64,000 nucleotides of DNA from Clostridia bacterium (lineage in GTDB: Bacteria; Bacillota; TC1; UBA5767), in assembly GCA_016887505.1 (NCBI GenBank), contig CP069393.1:1876001-1940000 (forward strand). The letters are read 5' to 3'. Both the position numbers and the translations under genes were made by a program. Positions 46,207 through 54,765 of this stretch are shown piece by piece. A model generated the notes under the pieces. It did not search any database and was not told the DNA's origin. It saw only the letters and a list, made by a program, of their open reading frames with translations. How positions within the stretch are numbered: position 1 is the first letter of the stretch; every line of letters begins with the position of its first letter.

Positions 46207-48450
46207 ATGAATATTAGTGAAAATGCAAAATTGGTGCTTGAGCGGCGCTATTTACATAAGGACGAGTATGGAAATCTAATTGAAACACCAGAGGAAATGC
46301 TCCGAAGAGTGGCAAGAGCGATTGCTGAGGTAGAGCGAAACTATGACAAAAAGGCGGATGTGAAAGCCACAGAAGAAGAGTTTTACCATATGATGGACGA
46401 GCTGGAATTTTTGCCTAATTCACCGACCTTGATGAATGCCGGCGGAGATTTGGGGCAACTGGCTGCCTGCTTCGTTTTGCCGGTAGAGGATAGCATGGAG
46501 GGCATCTTTGATGGTGTTAAAAATGCAGCCTTAATCCATAAGAGCGGTGGGGGTACTGGCTTTAGCTTTTCTAGACTGAGACCGAGTGGGTCAATGGTTA
46601 AATCCACAGGTGGAGTTGCGTCAGGTCCTATTAGCTTTATGAAGGTATATAATGCAGCAACCGAAGCCGTTAAACAGGGTGGTACAAGAAGAGGCGCCAA
46701 CATGGGAATCTTGCGTGTGGACCATCCGGATATCCTAGACTTTATTTCCTGCAAAGAAGATACCTCAGAAATAAACAATTTCAATATTAGTGTTGCCCTT
46801 ACGGATGTTTTTATGGAGGCCTTGGCAAATAATGGCGAGTATGATCTTGTTGACCCTTCCAATGGAAACGTAGTCGGACAATTGAAGGCCAAAGAGGTAT
46901 TTGAAAAGATTGCCTACCAAGCATGGAAAACAGGTGAACCGGGAATCGTGTTTATTGATCGTATGAATGATAAAAACACAGTACCGGGATTGGGTGAGAT
47001 TGAAAGTACAAATCCTTGTGGAGAACAACCCCTTCTACCGTATGAATCTTGCAATTTGGGGTCCATAAACTTAGTCAAGATGCTTGGAAAAAGTGGCACG
47101 GAAGTAGATTATGATAAGTTGCGTGAAACGGTGCATAGAGCGGTTCACTTTCTAGATAATGTGATTGATGCCAATCGCTACCCTCTAGAAGAAATCGAGC
47201 GCGTGAGCAAAAGCACTAGAAAGATTGGTTTGGGCGTGATGGGATTTGCTGATGTGCTTTTGCACATGGGGATATCCTATGAATCGAATGAAGCGATTCA
47301 GGTTGCCAAAAGAATTATGAAGGCTATTGATGAGTATGCCTTGGAAAAATCTATAGAACTAGCCGAAAAAAGAGGTGTTTTCTCAGCTTTCGACAAAAGT
47401 ATATATAAGGGGAGCGAGATACGACCACGGAATGCAACCAGAACGACGATTGCTCCTACTGGTACGATTAGCCTGATTGCTGGCGTCAGCAGTGGCATAG
47501 AACCACTTTTTGCTCTCGCATATGAGCGAAATGTGATGGATGGTACTAGGATGGTAGAGATTAATCCAGTCTTTGCTGCCTCGCTTACAGCCCAGGGTAA
47601 GGATGCACAGAAGGTGGCGAGCGAAATCTTAAAAGCTGGTGGTGATGCATCTGATTATCTACCGGATTCCTTGGCAAAAGTTTTTATCACATCTCCAGAT
47701 GTTTCATCAAATACTCATGTGAGGATGCAAGCGGCTTTCCAAGAACATACAGATAATGCGGTTTCCAAAACGGTTAATATGAGCGAGGATGCGGATATAG
47801 CTCTCGTGAAGGAGGTATACCAGAATGCGTATAAGCTAGGCCTTAAAGGCATTACCATATACCGTGATGGATCAAGAGACAACCAAGTTCTTTCCAGTGG
47901 AAAGAAGAAGGAAAAACCGGTTGAAAAAACCCAAGAAGAACATATAAAACCCAGAACTAGACCTCAAATGACACAAGGAGTCACAGAAAAGTTAAAAATT
48001 GGTTGTGGTAATTTATACATAACTGTAAACTATGATGAGAAGGGTATCTGCGAGGTGTTTACAAACTTGGGCCGCGGTGGCGGCTGCCCTAGCCAAAGTG
48101 AGGCAACAAGCCGTTTGATTTCAATTGCACTTAGAGCAGGTGTAACACCTGATGCCATTATTGAACAGCTCAAGGGGATTCGATGTCAATCGACTTTACG
48201 CCGCAAGGTAACAGACCAAGAGGTAACAGTGCTTTCTTGTCCAGATGCCATTGGGAAAGCTTTGGAAAAGACGCTTCGTACCTATATACCAACAGAGCAA
48301 GATACATTTGATATTATTCAGAGAATAGATGAAGAAGAAGGATTAGCCAAGACACCAGACCAAGGCGTTTGTCCTGAGTGTGGTAGCCCCGTTGAACACG
48401 AGGGAGGATGCATGATTTGTCGTGCATGCGGTTATTCAAAGTGTGGCTAG
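46207..48450 (+). CDS. nrdJ: Adenosylcobalamin-dependent ribonucleotide reductase (class II)
   Basis: Class II ribonucleotide reductase makes deoxyribonucleotides with a B12 radical and works with or without oxygen. The 747-residue protein has LPNSPTLMNAGG, SGGGTGFSFSRLRPSG, the active-site NPCGEQPLLPYESCNLGS, and APTGTISLIAGVSSGIEP. After about residue 560 comes a TSCPD-type region (GCGNLYITVNYDEKGICEVFTNLG) and a C-terminal zinc ribbon-like tail (CPECG ... CRACGYSKCG) that carries redox cysteines. A GGGGGG ribosome site precedes the ATG. Confidence 0.95.
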   Translation: MNISENAKLVLERRYLHKDEYGNLIETPEEMLRRVARAIAEVERNYDKKADVKATEEEFYHMMDELEFLPNSPTLMNAGGDLGQLAACFVLPVEDSMEGIFDGVKNAALIHKSGGGTGFSFSRLRPSGSMVKSTGGVASGPISFMKVYNAATEAVKQGGTRRGANMGILRVDHPDILDFISCKEDTSEINNFNISVALTDVFMEALANNGEYDLVDPSNGNVVGQLKAKEVFEKIAYQAWKTGEPGIVFIDRMNDKNTVPGLGEIESTNPCGEQPLLPYESCNLGSINLVKMLGKSGTEVDYDKLRETVHRAVHFLDNVIDANRYPLEEIERVSKSTRKIGLGVMGFADVLLHMGISYESNEAIQVAKRIMKAIDEYALEKSIELAEKRGVFSAFDKSIYKGSEIRPRNATRTTIAPTGTISLIAGVSSGIEPLFALAYERNVMDGTRMVEINPVFAASLTAQGKDAQKVASEILKAGGDASDYLPDSLAKVFITSPDVSSNTHVRMQAAFQEHTDNAVSKTVNMSEDADIALVKEVYQNAYKLGLKGITIYRDGSRDNQVLSSGKKKEKPVEKTQEEHIKPRTRPQMTQGVTEKLKIGCGNLYITVNYDEKGICEVFTNLGRGGGCPSQSEATSRLISIALRAGVTPDAIIEQLKGIRCQSTLRRKVTDQEVTVLSCPDAIGKALEKTLRTYIPTEQDTFDIIQRIDEEEGLAKTPDQGVCPECGSPVEHEGGCMICRACGYSKCG

Positions 48451-48468
48451 AGTAAGAAGGAGGCTGTA

Positions 48469-49188
48469 ATGCTGGACTTAATATTACTGGTGATTTTAAT
48501 TATCGCTGCGATTTGGGGATTTGCAAAAGGGATGGTTAGGGTACTTTTCAGCCTAGGCGGTTATGTTGTGGCCTTTGTGGTGGCGAAACTGTATTCATCG
48601 CATCTTGCTATGTGGTTTATTGCCAATTCTTCCTGGGATGAATCACTTAGTGAAAGCATTAACAGCAATTTGCAATCCTTAGTTAGTGATGGCGTGGCTT
48701 CAAAATTTTCCATGCAGGATATTGCAACCATGCCGGAGTTTACGCAAATTAAAGCATTAGTCCAGAGCTTTGCGTCGGATGCCTTTACAAACAACATAGG
48801 GATGGCTAACAACGGCATGGACTTCAGCACTGCAGGCGATACATTTGCTTATTACATCTTGCTGGCAGTATCTGCCATTCTACTTTTTGTCGTGGTGAAG
48901 ATACTGCTTGGTATTGTTGGAAGCATAGTGCAAAAGGTACTTTCTCTTTCGCTCTTACTGACGGCAACAGATCGAATCGTTGGTTTGGTACTGGGCAGCC
49001 TAATAGGGGTGTTGCTGGTATTCTTCATTGTGTCCGTGCTGACACCCATTTCTCTTACTATGGTGGGGGGAGGATTATTGGATATCTTGAGGGAATCCAA
49101 AATTGCTACTTTTATTCTTGAGTCTGGTATTTATACAAACCTGATGATTAGTGTGACGAGTGGCATAGCTAGTATCCATAATAGTTAA
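48469..49188 (+). CDS. CvpA-family membrane protein
   Basis: A 239-residue membrane protein with hydrophobic segments at about residues 1-20, 25-42, 125-150 and 165-190 and a periplasm-facing loop of about 80 residues between the second and third. The start MLDLILLVILIIAAIWGFAKGMVRVLFSLGGYVVAFVVAK matches the CvpA/colicin V production family. Its molecular role is poorly known. AGGAGG precedes the ATG. It lies between nrdJ and pfkA with short gaps, so it may share their transcript. Confidence 0.8.
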   Translation: MLDLILLVILIIAAIWGFAKGMVRVLFSLGGYVVAFVVAKLYSSHLAMWFIANSSWDESLSESINSNLQSLVSDGVASKFSMQDIATMPEFTQIKALVQSFASDAFTNNIGMANNGMDFSTAGDTFAYYILLAVSAILLFVVVKILLGIVGSIVQKVLSLSLLLTATDRIVGLVLGSLIGVLLVFFIVSVLTPISLTMVGGGLLDILRESKIATFILESGIYTNLMISVTSGIASIHNS

Positions 49189-49198
49189 GGAGGAATAG

Positions 49199-50266
49199 AT
49201 GAATAAGAGATTTGGCATCCTAACAGCTGGGGGAGATTGTCCTGGATTGAATGCGACCATTCGGGCCATCGTCAAGACCGCACATGAAAAATATAATATG
49301 GAAGCCATCGGTTTTCAGCATGGCTATAAGGGAATACTAGATCGTGAATACCGGATTCTGACACCAGCTAGTGTTTCTGGAATCCTTACCGTAGGTGGAA
49401 CAATTTTAGGCACTTCTCGGGAAAAGATAATGAAGAATGAACCGGGCGATTACCGGGATAAACCTGCAATCATTCGGGAAGTATATGACGAATTGGATTT
49501 GGATTGCCTGATAGTACTAGGAGGCAACGGAACCAACAAGAAAGCCTACCAGTTGCAAGAAGCAGTCGGTATCAATGTAATTGGCTTGCCTAAGACGATT
49601 GATAACGATATAGTCGGGACGGAACAGTGCTTTGGTTTTAGTTCTGCGGTGACGATTGCAACAGAGGCGATTGACCGTATCCATACTACGGCGCACTCGC
49701 ACAATCGTATTATGGTTATTGAACTTATGGGACACCATGCCGGTTGGCTGGCACTTTATGCTGGTGTAGCTGGTGGTGGGGACGTTATTCTCTTACCTGA
49801 GTTGCCGTATGATATTGAATGTGTAGCCAGGGCTATTAATAAAAGAGCTGAACAGGGTAAAGAATTCTCCATCGTGGTAGTAGCGGAGGGGGCACTAAGC
49901 AAAAAAGAAGCAGCCATGAAGAAAAATCAACGCAAGAAGTTTCTAGCAGAAAGCCCTAGTGCTGGCTACCGAGTCGCGAAGGCGATTGAAAAAGCGACTG
50001 GACTGGAATCACGTATTACCGTATTAGGTTATGTGCAACGTGGAGGAATTCCCAATGCTTGGGACCGGATATTAGCGACTAAGATGGGTTCTTATGCGGC
50101 AGATATGCTGCATGCGGGTGACTACGGTCGAATGGTGGCTCTAATTGATGGCCGTGTCAGCTCAGTTGATTTGGCTGTAGTGGCAGACAAGGTTCGCTAT
50201 GTTGATGAAGAAGATAGAATTCTGATAGCAGCACGAAGCATAGGGACCTGCTTTGGTGATGAATAA
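49199..50266 (+). CDS. pfkA: 6-phosphofructokinase, atypical phosphoryl-donor site
   Basis: Phosphofructokinase makes fructose 1,6-bisphosphate. The 355-residue protein has LTAGGDCPGLNATIRA, the donor-site motif GGNGTN (residues 108-113), PKTIDNDI (131-138), MGHHAGWLALYAG and GYVQRGGIPNAWDR. Family knowledge: ATP enzymes have Gly after GGD and Gly in PGTIDND, while PPi enzymes have Asp and Lys there. This protein has Gly111 with Lys132, the mixed type, and Asn in place of the usual Asp at 110. The donor (ATP or PPi) cannot be assigned by eye. Confidence 0.9.
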   Translation: MNKRFGILTAGGDCPGLNATIRAIVKTAHEKYNMEAIGFQHGYKGILDREYRILTPASVSGILTVGGTILGTSREKIMKNEPGDYRDKPAIIREVYDELDLDCLIVLGGNGTNKKAYQLQEAVGINVIGLPKTIDNDIVGTEQCFGFSSAVTIATEAIDRIHTTAHSHNRIMVIELMGHHAGWLALYAGVAGGGDVILLPELPYDIECVARAINKRAEQGKEFSIVVVAEGALSKKEAAMKKNQRKKFLAESPSAGYRVAKAIEKATGLESRITVLGYVQRGGIPNAWDRILATKMGSYAADMLHAGDYGRMVALIDGRVSSVDLAVVADKVRYVDEEDRILIAARSIGTCFGDE

Positions 50267-50277
50267 TTCTATTTTTA

Positions 50278-50302
50278 AAAGACCTGCAAAGGTCTTTTTT
50301 TT
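50278..50302 (+). terminator. Rho-independent terminator after pfkA
   Basis: AAAGACC-TGCAAA-GGTCTTT hairpin with an eight-T run, 11 bases after the pfkA stop codon. Confidence 0.92.
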
Positions 50303-50361
50303 ATGTAAATTAAAAGTTTAAGCACTTCTGAAAGCAAATTAAATATTTTCGTTCATATATT

Positions 50362-50644
50362 TTGCCAATCAAAGAAGTTAGGACTATACTTTACATATAA
50401 AGAAGTAGCTACCATATGCAAAAAATAAATTGCAAAATGGTAATGATAGGAGGTGACAGATTTCAAAGTGGAATTGTGACAGAAAGTGGGACTTAAATTG
50501 AAAGCAACGATATCCCTGTGTGTTTTCAAATCATAGCATAAATAAGTAATAGCGATGAGTGATGGAACAGATTGAATGATTCACAATTAGCACTAGGTTA
50601 ATTTGCTGAATCGAATTGTAACAAGAATGAAGGGAGTGAGAAGT
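50362..50644 (+). promoter_or_regulatory. Promoter and long 5' leader of the surface protein gene
   Basis: TTGCCA at 50362-50367 and TATACT at 50385-50390 (17-base spacer) form a promoter, which leaves a leader of about 245 bases before the TTG start at 50645. A strong ribosome site (AGGAGGTGA at 50450-50458) has no ORF of more than a dozen codons behind it. I do not see the GEMM-I consensus in this leader and cannot name any RNA family for it. It may be a regulatory RNA. Confidence 0.5.
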
Positions 50645-53161
50645 TTGCGAAAATTAAGATATGCAAGTCAAACTAAAGTAACAGCTGTCATGATGGCAGT
50701 ATTAATGACATTATTTTTCACACTATCTATGGCACCTGCTTCACTAGCTAAGGGCGGCGGTGGATCACAAGATCCTGCGTGCCCCCCTGGAACGACTAGA
50801 GTCAAATTAGATAACGTTGATCAAATTACCGCGGATTTGGATGTTTGGATTTCTGTTGGTGCAGGCATTGAGGTACGCTTTACATCGGGAGACGATGGTG
50901 ACTATCACCGATTTGATTGGAGATCCACGAATGATAATGTATACGTTAAACAGGTATACATCAAAGCCGGGAACGATAATCCACTTGATAATTTGACCAC
51001 GTATGTTTCAGGAATACAAGAAGATTTCAATATGGCACCATCTAGTAAACATGCGATTAGTCATATAAACTTCTGCTACTACACGATGGATTGTCCGGAG
51101 ATTGATTTTGCAATCACTAAGACAGCTGAAAAGCTCAATGTTCCAGTAGGAGAAATGATCAACTACACCATACGTCTAGAAAATCTGGGAGATCCAGTGG
51201 AAGGCATTGAAGTAGTCGATGATCTGTTGGGATTCGAAATGTCAGGTATTAGTCTAGAGGAAGATGAAGTTGTATATTTCGAGTATGAGGAGTATAAAGA
51301 TTTATCGATGGTAATGGGTGATGATTGCGTCACCAATGTAGTGTATGCTTCATATAGTAATGCGGCTATGACTTCTAGATGTGATGATGATTGTCACTAT
51401 CCATGTCCACCGATTGAAGTGATTCGTTGGGATAGTGTAGAAGTTTGTCCTGAAGTTATTACTTGCCCCAATATTGATTTCGAAGTTACAAAAACTGTGA
51501 ATGATAATCAAGTAACAGCAGGAGATACAGTATACTTCACAATTCGTTTGGAAAATCTGGGTGACGCCGTTGAAGGAATTAACGTAGTTGATCCTATGCT
51601 AGACTTCCAGATGCTTGATGTAGATTTGGATGTCGGTGAAGTTGTATATTTTGAAGATTATGATTCATTAGCTTACGTGATGGATGAACCAGTTTGTGTT
51701 ACCAATGTAGTGTATGCAACCTATGGTTATGTTTACGGTGGTCAAGTACCTAGGACAGTTCAAACAGATGATCGATGCCATCCAGGTAAGATGATTACTG
51801 AATGGGATAGCGTAGCTGTTTGTGCAACGGAAGAAATTCCTTGTCCTGATATTGATTTTGAAATTAGCAAAACCGTGGACAGAGACAGCGTTACTGTAGG
51901 AGATACAGTATACTTCACAATTCGCTTGGAAAATATGGGCGATGCAGTTGAAAACGTGAACGTTGTAGATTCTATGTTAGGCATAAGCGAACTAGGAATA
52001 GACCTTGCTGTTGACGAAGTAGTATACTTTGAATATCCAGACTATGAGTCATTGGCCTATGTGATGGATGAACCAGGTTGTGTTACCAATGTAGTGTACG
52101 CAACGTATGGCTACGTGTATGGTGATCAACCAAATATGAGAGTTCAGTCAGATGAACAATGCCCATCAATGGAAATGATTACGGAGTGGGATAGTGCAAC
52201 TGCCTGTGCAAGGGAAGAAATTCCATGTCCTGACATTGATTTTGAAATTAGCAAAACAGTGGACAGAGACAGCGTTCCGGTAGGAGATACAGTATACTTC
52301 ACAATTCGCTTGGAAAATTTGGGCGATGCAGTTGAAAATGTAAACGTTGTAGATCCTATGTTAGGCATAAGCGAACTAGGAATAGACCTTGCTGTTGATG
52401 AAGTCGTATACTTTGAGTATCCAGATTATGATTTAGACTGGACCTTTGAAGACGAAGACTGCATTACCAATGTAGTTTATGCGACGTATGGCTACGTATA
52501 TGGTCTTACTCCAATTGATTTGGCAAGAGTTGTTGATGACACTCCGCCAAGCGATTGTCCTTCTATTGGAGAGATAACGAGATGGGATAGTGTAACAGCT
52601 TGTTCCTACGATGATCCTCCAGAAGATGAGTATGACTTAGATATCGATAAGTCTGTTGATGATTCCAGCATATACAGAGGACAAGAAGTAACCTATACTA
52701 TCACTGTGACCAACACCGGTGATTATACTCTGTATGATTTGTTAGTAGTCGATGAAATTTTGGACGAAGAATTTATTATTGATATGTTAGAACCAGGCGC
52801 TGTCTGGTCTGTAGATATCGATTCCAGTCCGAGAAGTTCGGTTACGAATACTGCGTATGTACGTGATGATGAAATGGAACTTTACGATGAGGACGATGCA
52901 TACGTTAAGGTAAGGACAAGGGACAATGATCCAGATCCGGATCCAGATCCAGATCCAGACCCAATTCCAGATCCAGACCCGACACCAATTCCGGAACTAG
53001 TTCCAGATCCTGAAGCAGTTCCTGAAGCAGTTCCAGTAGTAGTTCCTGAAGCACCGTATGAACCCGCTGCATTGCCATTTACTGGCGTGAGTGGCGACAT
53101 GGTTGGTGGAATGGGAGTATTGATGCTTGCTGCGGCAGCACTAATAAAGAAGAAGTTTTAA
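50645..53161 (+). CDS. LPxTG-type surface protein with tandem DUF11-like repeats
   Basis: The product (838 residues from this start) has a basic N-terminus, a signal peptide (VTAVMMAVLMTLFFTLSMAPASLA), an N-terminal domain, and then five Ig-like repeats of the DUF11 type starting near bases 51092, 51464, 51842, 52226 and 52631. Each has the pattern IDFEISKTVDR..VGDTVYFTIRLENLGDAVE..VVDPML. An Asp-Pro repeat linker and a C-terminal sorting signal follow: LPFTG, a hydrophobic segment and the IKKKF tail. TTG at 50645 is chosen because AGGGAGTG lies seven bases upstream; ATG at 50627 is an alternative. It is probably anchored to peptidoglycan by a sortase; a class B sortase gene lies 4.3 kb away. 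Confidence 0.88.
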   Translation: MRKLRYASQTKVTAVMMAVLMTLFFTLSMAPASLAKGGGGSQDPACPPGTTRVKLDNVDQITADLDVWISVGAGIEVRFTSGDDGDYHRFDWRSTNDNVYVKQVYIKAGNDNPLDNLTTYVSGIQEDFNMAPSSKHAISHINFCYYTMDCPEIDFAITKTAEKLNVPVGEMINYTIRLENLGDPVEGIEVVDDLLGFEMSGISLEEDEVVYFEYEEYKDLSMVMGDDCVTNVVYASYSNAAMTSRCDDDCHYPCPPIEVIRWDSVEVCPEVITCPNIDFEVTKTVNDNQVTAGDTVYFTIRLENLGDAVEGINVVDPMLDFQMLDVDLDVGEVVYFEDYDSLAYVMDEPVCVTNVVYATYGYVYGGQVPRTVQTDDRCHPGKMITEWDSVAVCATEEIPCPDIDFEISKTVDRDSVTVGDTVYFTIRLENMGDAVENVNVVDSMLGISELGIDLAVDEVVYFEYPDYESLAYVMDEPGCVTNVVYATYGYVYGDQPNMRVQSDEQCPSMEMITEWDSATACAREEIPCPDIDFEISKTVDRDSVPVGDTVYFTIRLENLGDAVENVNVVDPMLGISELGIDLAVDEVVYFEYPDYDLDWTFEDEDCITNVVYATYGYVYGLTPIDLARVVDDTPPSDCPSIGEITRWDSVTACSYDDPPEDEYDLDIDKSVDDSSIYRGQEVTYTITVTNTGDYTLYDLLVVDEILDEEFIIDMLEPGAVWSVDIDSSPRSSVTNTAYVRDDEMELYDEDDAYVKVRTRDNDPDPDPDPDPDPIPDPDPTPIPELVPDPEAVPEAVPVVVPEAPYEPAALPFTGVSGDMVGGMGVLMLAAAALIKKKF
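52931..52976 (+). repeat. Asp-Pro hexanucleotide repeat in the wall-spanning linker
   Basis: Imperfect copies of CCAGATCCGGAT/CCAGAC encode a (Asp-Pro)n run before the sorting signal of the surface protein. Such linkers typically span the cell wall. Simple repeats like this can change length by slippage in multiples of six bases without breaking the frame. Confidence 0.7.
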
Positions 53162-53233
53162 GTAAACTATAAGGTTGAACTCGCAAGGTCTCTTCGGAGA
53201 TCTTGCGAGGAATATCTTGTATTACGGTAAGAT

Positions 53234-53262
53234 TTGACAAATTTTTATAATTGTTCTATAGT
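53234..53262 (+). promoter_or_regulatory. Promoter of the triple-riboswitch transcript
   Basis: TTGACA at 53234-53239 and TATAGT at 53257-53262 with a 17-base spacer. The expected start is near 53269, just ahead of the first riboswitch, so one transcript would carry all three aptamers. Confidence 0.75.
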
Positions 53263-53278
53263 TGTAAAGCAAGCTATA

Positions 53279-53362
53279 TAGTGACAATGGCAAATCTAGT
53301 GAAAGCTAGAGACGCAAAGCCAAGGGCCTTCGCACACACGTGCATGGCAGCCGGTTTCCGCA
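53279..53362 (+). promoter_or_regulatory. Cyclic-di-GMP-I (GEMM-I) riboswitch, copy 1
   Basis: The GEMM-I consensus is clear: AATGGCAAATCTAG with the GAAA tetraloop hairpin, the GACGCAAAGCCA joining segment, GGGCC, a second hairpin, and GGCAGCCGGTTTCCG. The outer stem extends through CTATATAGTG at 53274-53283 and CATGTATAG at 53361-53369, followed by TTTTT, so a closed P1 would resemble a terminator. It differs from copies 2 and 3 at several positions. Confidence 0.92.
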
Positions 53363-53410
53363 TGTATAGTTTTTATGTTGGAAAAATTATATGTGCACTA
53401 TATTTAACTT

Positions 53411-53495
53411 TAGTACGATAATGGCAAACCTAGCGAAAGCTAGGGACGCAAAGCCAAGGGCCTTCGCACAAATGTGCATGGCAGCCGGTTCCCGA
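53411..53495 (+). promoter_or_regulatory. Cyclic-di-GMP-I (GEMM-I) riboswitch, copy 2
   Basis: Same consensus as copy 1: GGCAAACCTAG-CGAAAG-CTAGGGACGCAAAGCCA, GGGCC, hairpin, GGCAGCCGGTTCCCG. A seven-T run follows at about 53504-53510. It is identical to copy 3 from about 53408 to 53498. Confidence 0.93.
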
Positions 53496-53536
53496 AAATG
53501 AGGTTTTTTTGTTGGGAAAAATCCCAAATGAAGCTT

Positions 53537-53622
53537 TAGTACGATAATGGCAAACCTAGCGAAAGCTAGGGACGCAAAGCCAAGGGCCTTCGCACAAATG
53601 TGCATGGCAGCCGGTTCCCGAA
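53537..53622 (+). promoter_or_regulatory. Cyclic-di-GMP-I (GEMM-I) riboswitch, copy 3
   Basis: Repeats copy 2 base for base over the aptamer and is followed by the same AGGTTTTTTT tail. It lies about 60 bases ahead of the transglutaminase-like gene start at 53683, with the ribosome site AAAGGAG at 53669-53675 in between. Confidence 0.93.
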
Positions 53623-53682
53623 AGTAAGGTTTTTTTAATGGGTAAATATCGTCGAAGCTATCATCTAAAAAGGAGTTCCGTT

Positions 53683-54501
53683 ATGAGGATCAAAAAGATG
53701 ATAGGAGCAATTTTATTGCTCGCGACCCTGTGCATGAGTTTTCCGACTGCTGCGTTAGCGCAAGAAGAATCGGTGGTTCAATTTGATGAGTCACAATTGG
53801 ATCAAGGAATTATAAGCATATGCTACAACCAAGACACCGACAAACCATTGAAAGTCAAAATTTTAAAAGTAGATACACAAGAAAATCAATACTATGACCT
53901 TGAAGCTGGCAAAATGGAGAGCTACCCCTTGCCATCAGGTAACGGCAGTTACCAGATATCTGTTTTGAAACAGTATGAAGGTTCATCGTATTTTGGTGTA
54001 GATAGTACACAAGTTGAACTTACCTTAGAAGACCCAACCTCCCTATATCTTGGTTCTATTCAAAATATTGAGTGGAACCAGGAGATGACCAGCATCCAGT
54101 TGGCTCAGAGGTTAACGGCTAATGCAGTCAATGATAAAGAGAAAGTTGATATCATCTATAACTATATAGTTAAAAATTTTAAGTATGATTACGCCAAAGC
54201 TGCCAGCTTGAAACCAGGTTATCGTACAAATATTGAAGAGTGTATGCTTGAGAAAAAAGGCATCTGCTATGATTATTCAGCACTGATGGCCGGTATGCTT
54301 CGTAGCGTGGGTGTTCCTACTAAACTGATTAAAGGTTATTCAACTGAGATGGCAGGTTATCATGCTTGGAATCAAGTTTATTTAGAAGGAAGTGGTTGGG
54401 TGAATATAGATACCACTGCAGATTCTTACTATTACGCAAATGGATCTAGCTACCAGATGATAAAATCTGCTTCAAAATTGCAAATTTTACACGAGATGTA
54501 G
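53683..54501 (+). CDS. Secreted transglutaminase-like protein under c-di-GMP riboswitch control
   Basis: The 272-residue product has a signal peptide (MRIKKMIGAILLLATLCMSFPTAALA), an N-terminal beta-rich region of about 100 residues, and a C-terminal transglutaminase-like (TgpA/YebA-type) domain with the full catalytic triad: Cys in KKGICYDYSALMAGMLRS, His in GYHAWNQVYL and Asp in WVNIDTTAD. Such exported domains act as transglutaminases or cysteine peptidases; which of these applies is unknown. The ATG at 53683 follows AAAGGAG and gives a normal signal peptide; the frame upstream overlaps riboswitch copy 3. The three tandem c-di-GMP riboswitches directly upstream almost certainly control it. 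Confidence 0.88.
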   Translation: MRIKKMIGAILLLATLCMSFPTAALAQEESVVQFDESQLDQGIISICYNQDTDKPLKVKILKVDTQENQYYDLEAGKMESYPLPSGNGSYQISVLKQYEGSSYFGVDSTQVELTLEDPTSLYLGSIQNIEWNQEMTSIQLAQRLTANAVNDKEKVDIIYNYIVKNFKYDYAKAASLKPGYRTNIEECMLEKKGICYDYSALMAGMLRSVGVPTKLIKGYSTEMAGYHAWNQVYLEGSGWVNIDTTADSYYYANGSSYQMIKSASKLQILHEM

Positions 54502-54557
54502 AAATCGTGCCAACAAGATAAAAATCGAAATATCATAATACTAACATCATTCAATTT

Positions 54558-54611
54558 GACCCTATGAACTAGACACTCTATTTGTGAGCGCCTAAGACCA
54601 TAGGGTCTTTT
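54558..54611 (+). terminator. Long-loop terminator after the transglutaminase-like gene
   Basis: A 9-bp stem (GACCCTATG/CATAGGGTC) with a 32-base loop, followed by TTTTATA. The large loop is unusual for a simple terminator, but the position 57 bases after the stop codon fits one. The rest of 54502-54760 holds no ORF or other signal that I recognise. Confidence 0.6.
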
Positions 54612-54765
54612 ATATATAGAGAAAACTAAAATGAAAAGTGAATCAGTTAATTTACTGGGAAATGCGTTAACGTGAAAAAGCGAGTAGTATTGACTTTGTA
54701 ATCAGCTTGTTATATAGCATCTGATTTCGCAAAAAGAGCAATACATAATATTTCTAAATAAATGG

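Noticed and set aside
52882..53100. Minus-strand Gly/Ser-repeat ORF opposite the Asp-Pro linker
   Set aside because: It is the mirror of a simple repeat coding (Asp-Pro)n on the plus strand and has no start context of its own.
53387..53605. Minus-strand 72-residue ORF with internal duplication (MHICAKALGFASLAFARFAI)
   Set aside because: Its duplication is just the complement of riboswitch copies 2 and 3; no ribosome site and no protein-like features.
53279..53622. CRISPR array or insertion-sequence repeats
   Set aside because: The three repeats have unequal 126-132-base spacing, match GEMM-I riboswitch sequence and structure, and lack spacers and cas genes.
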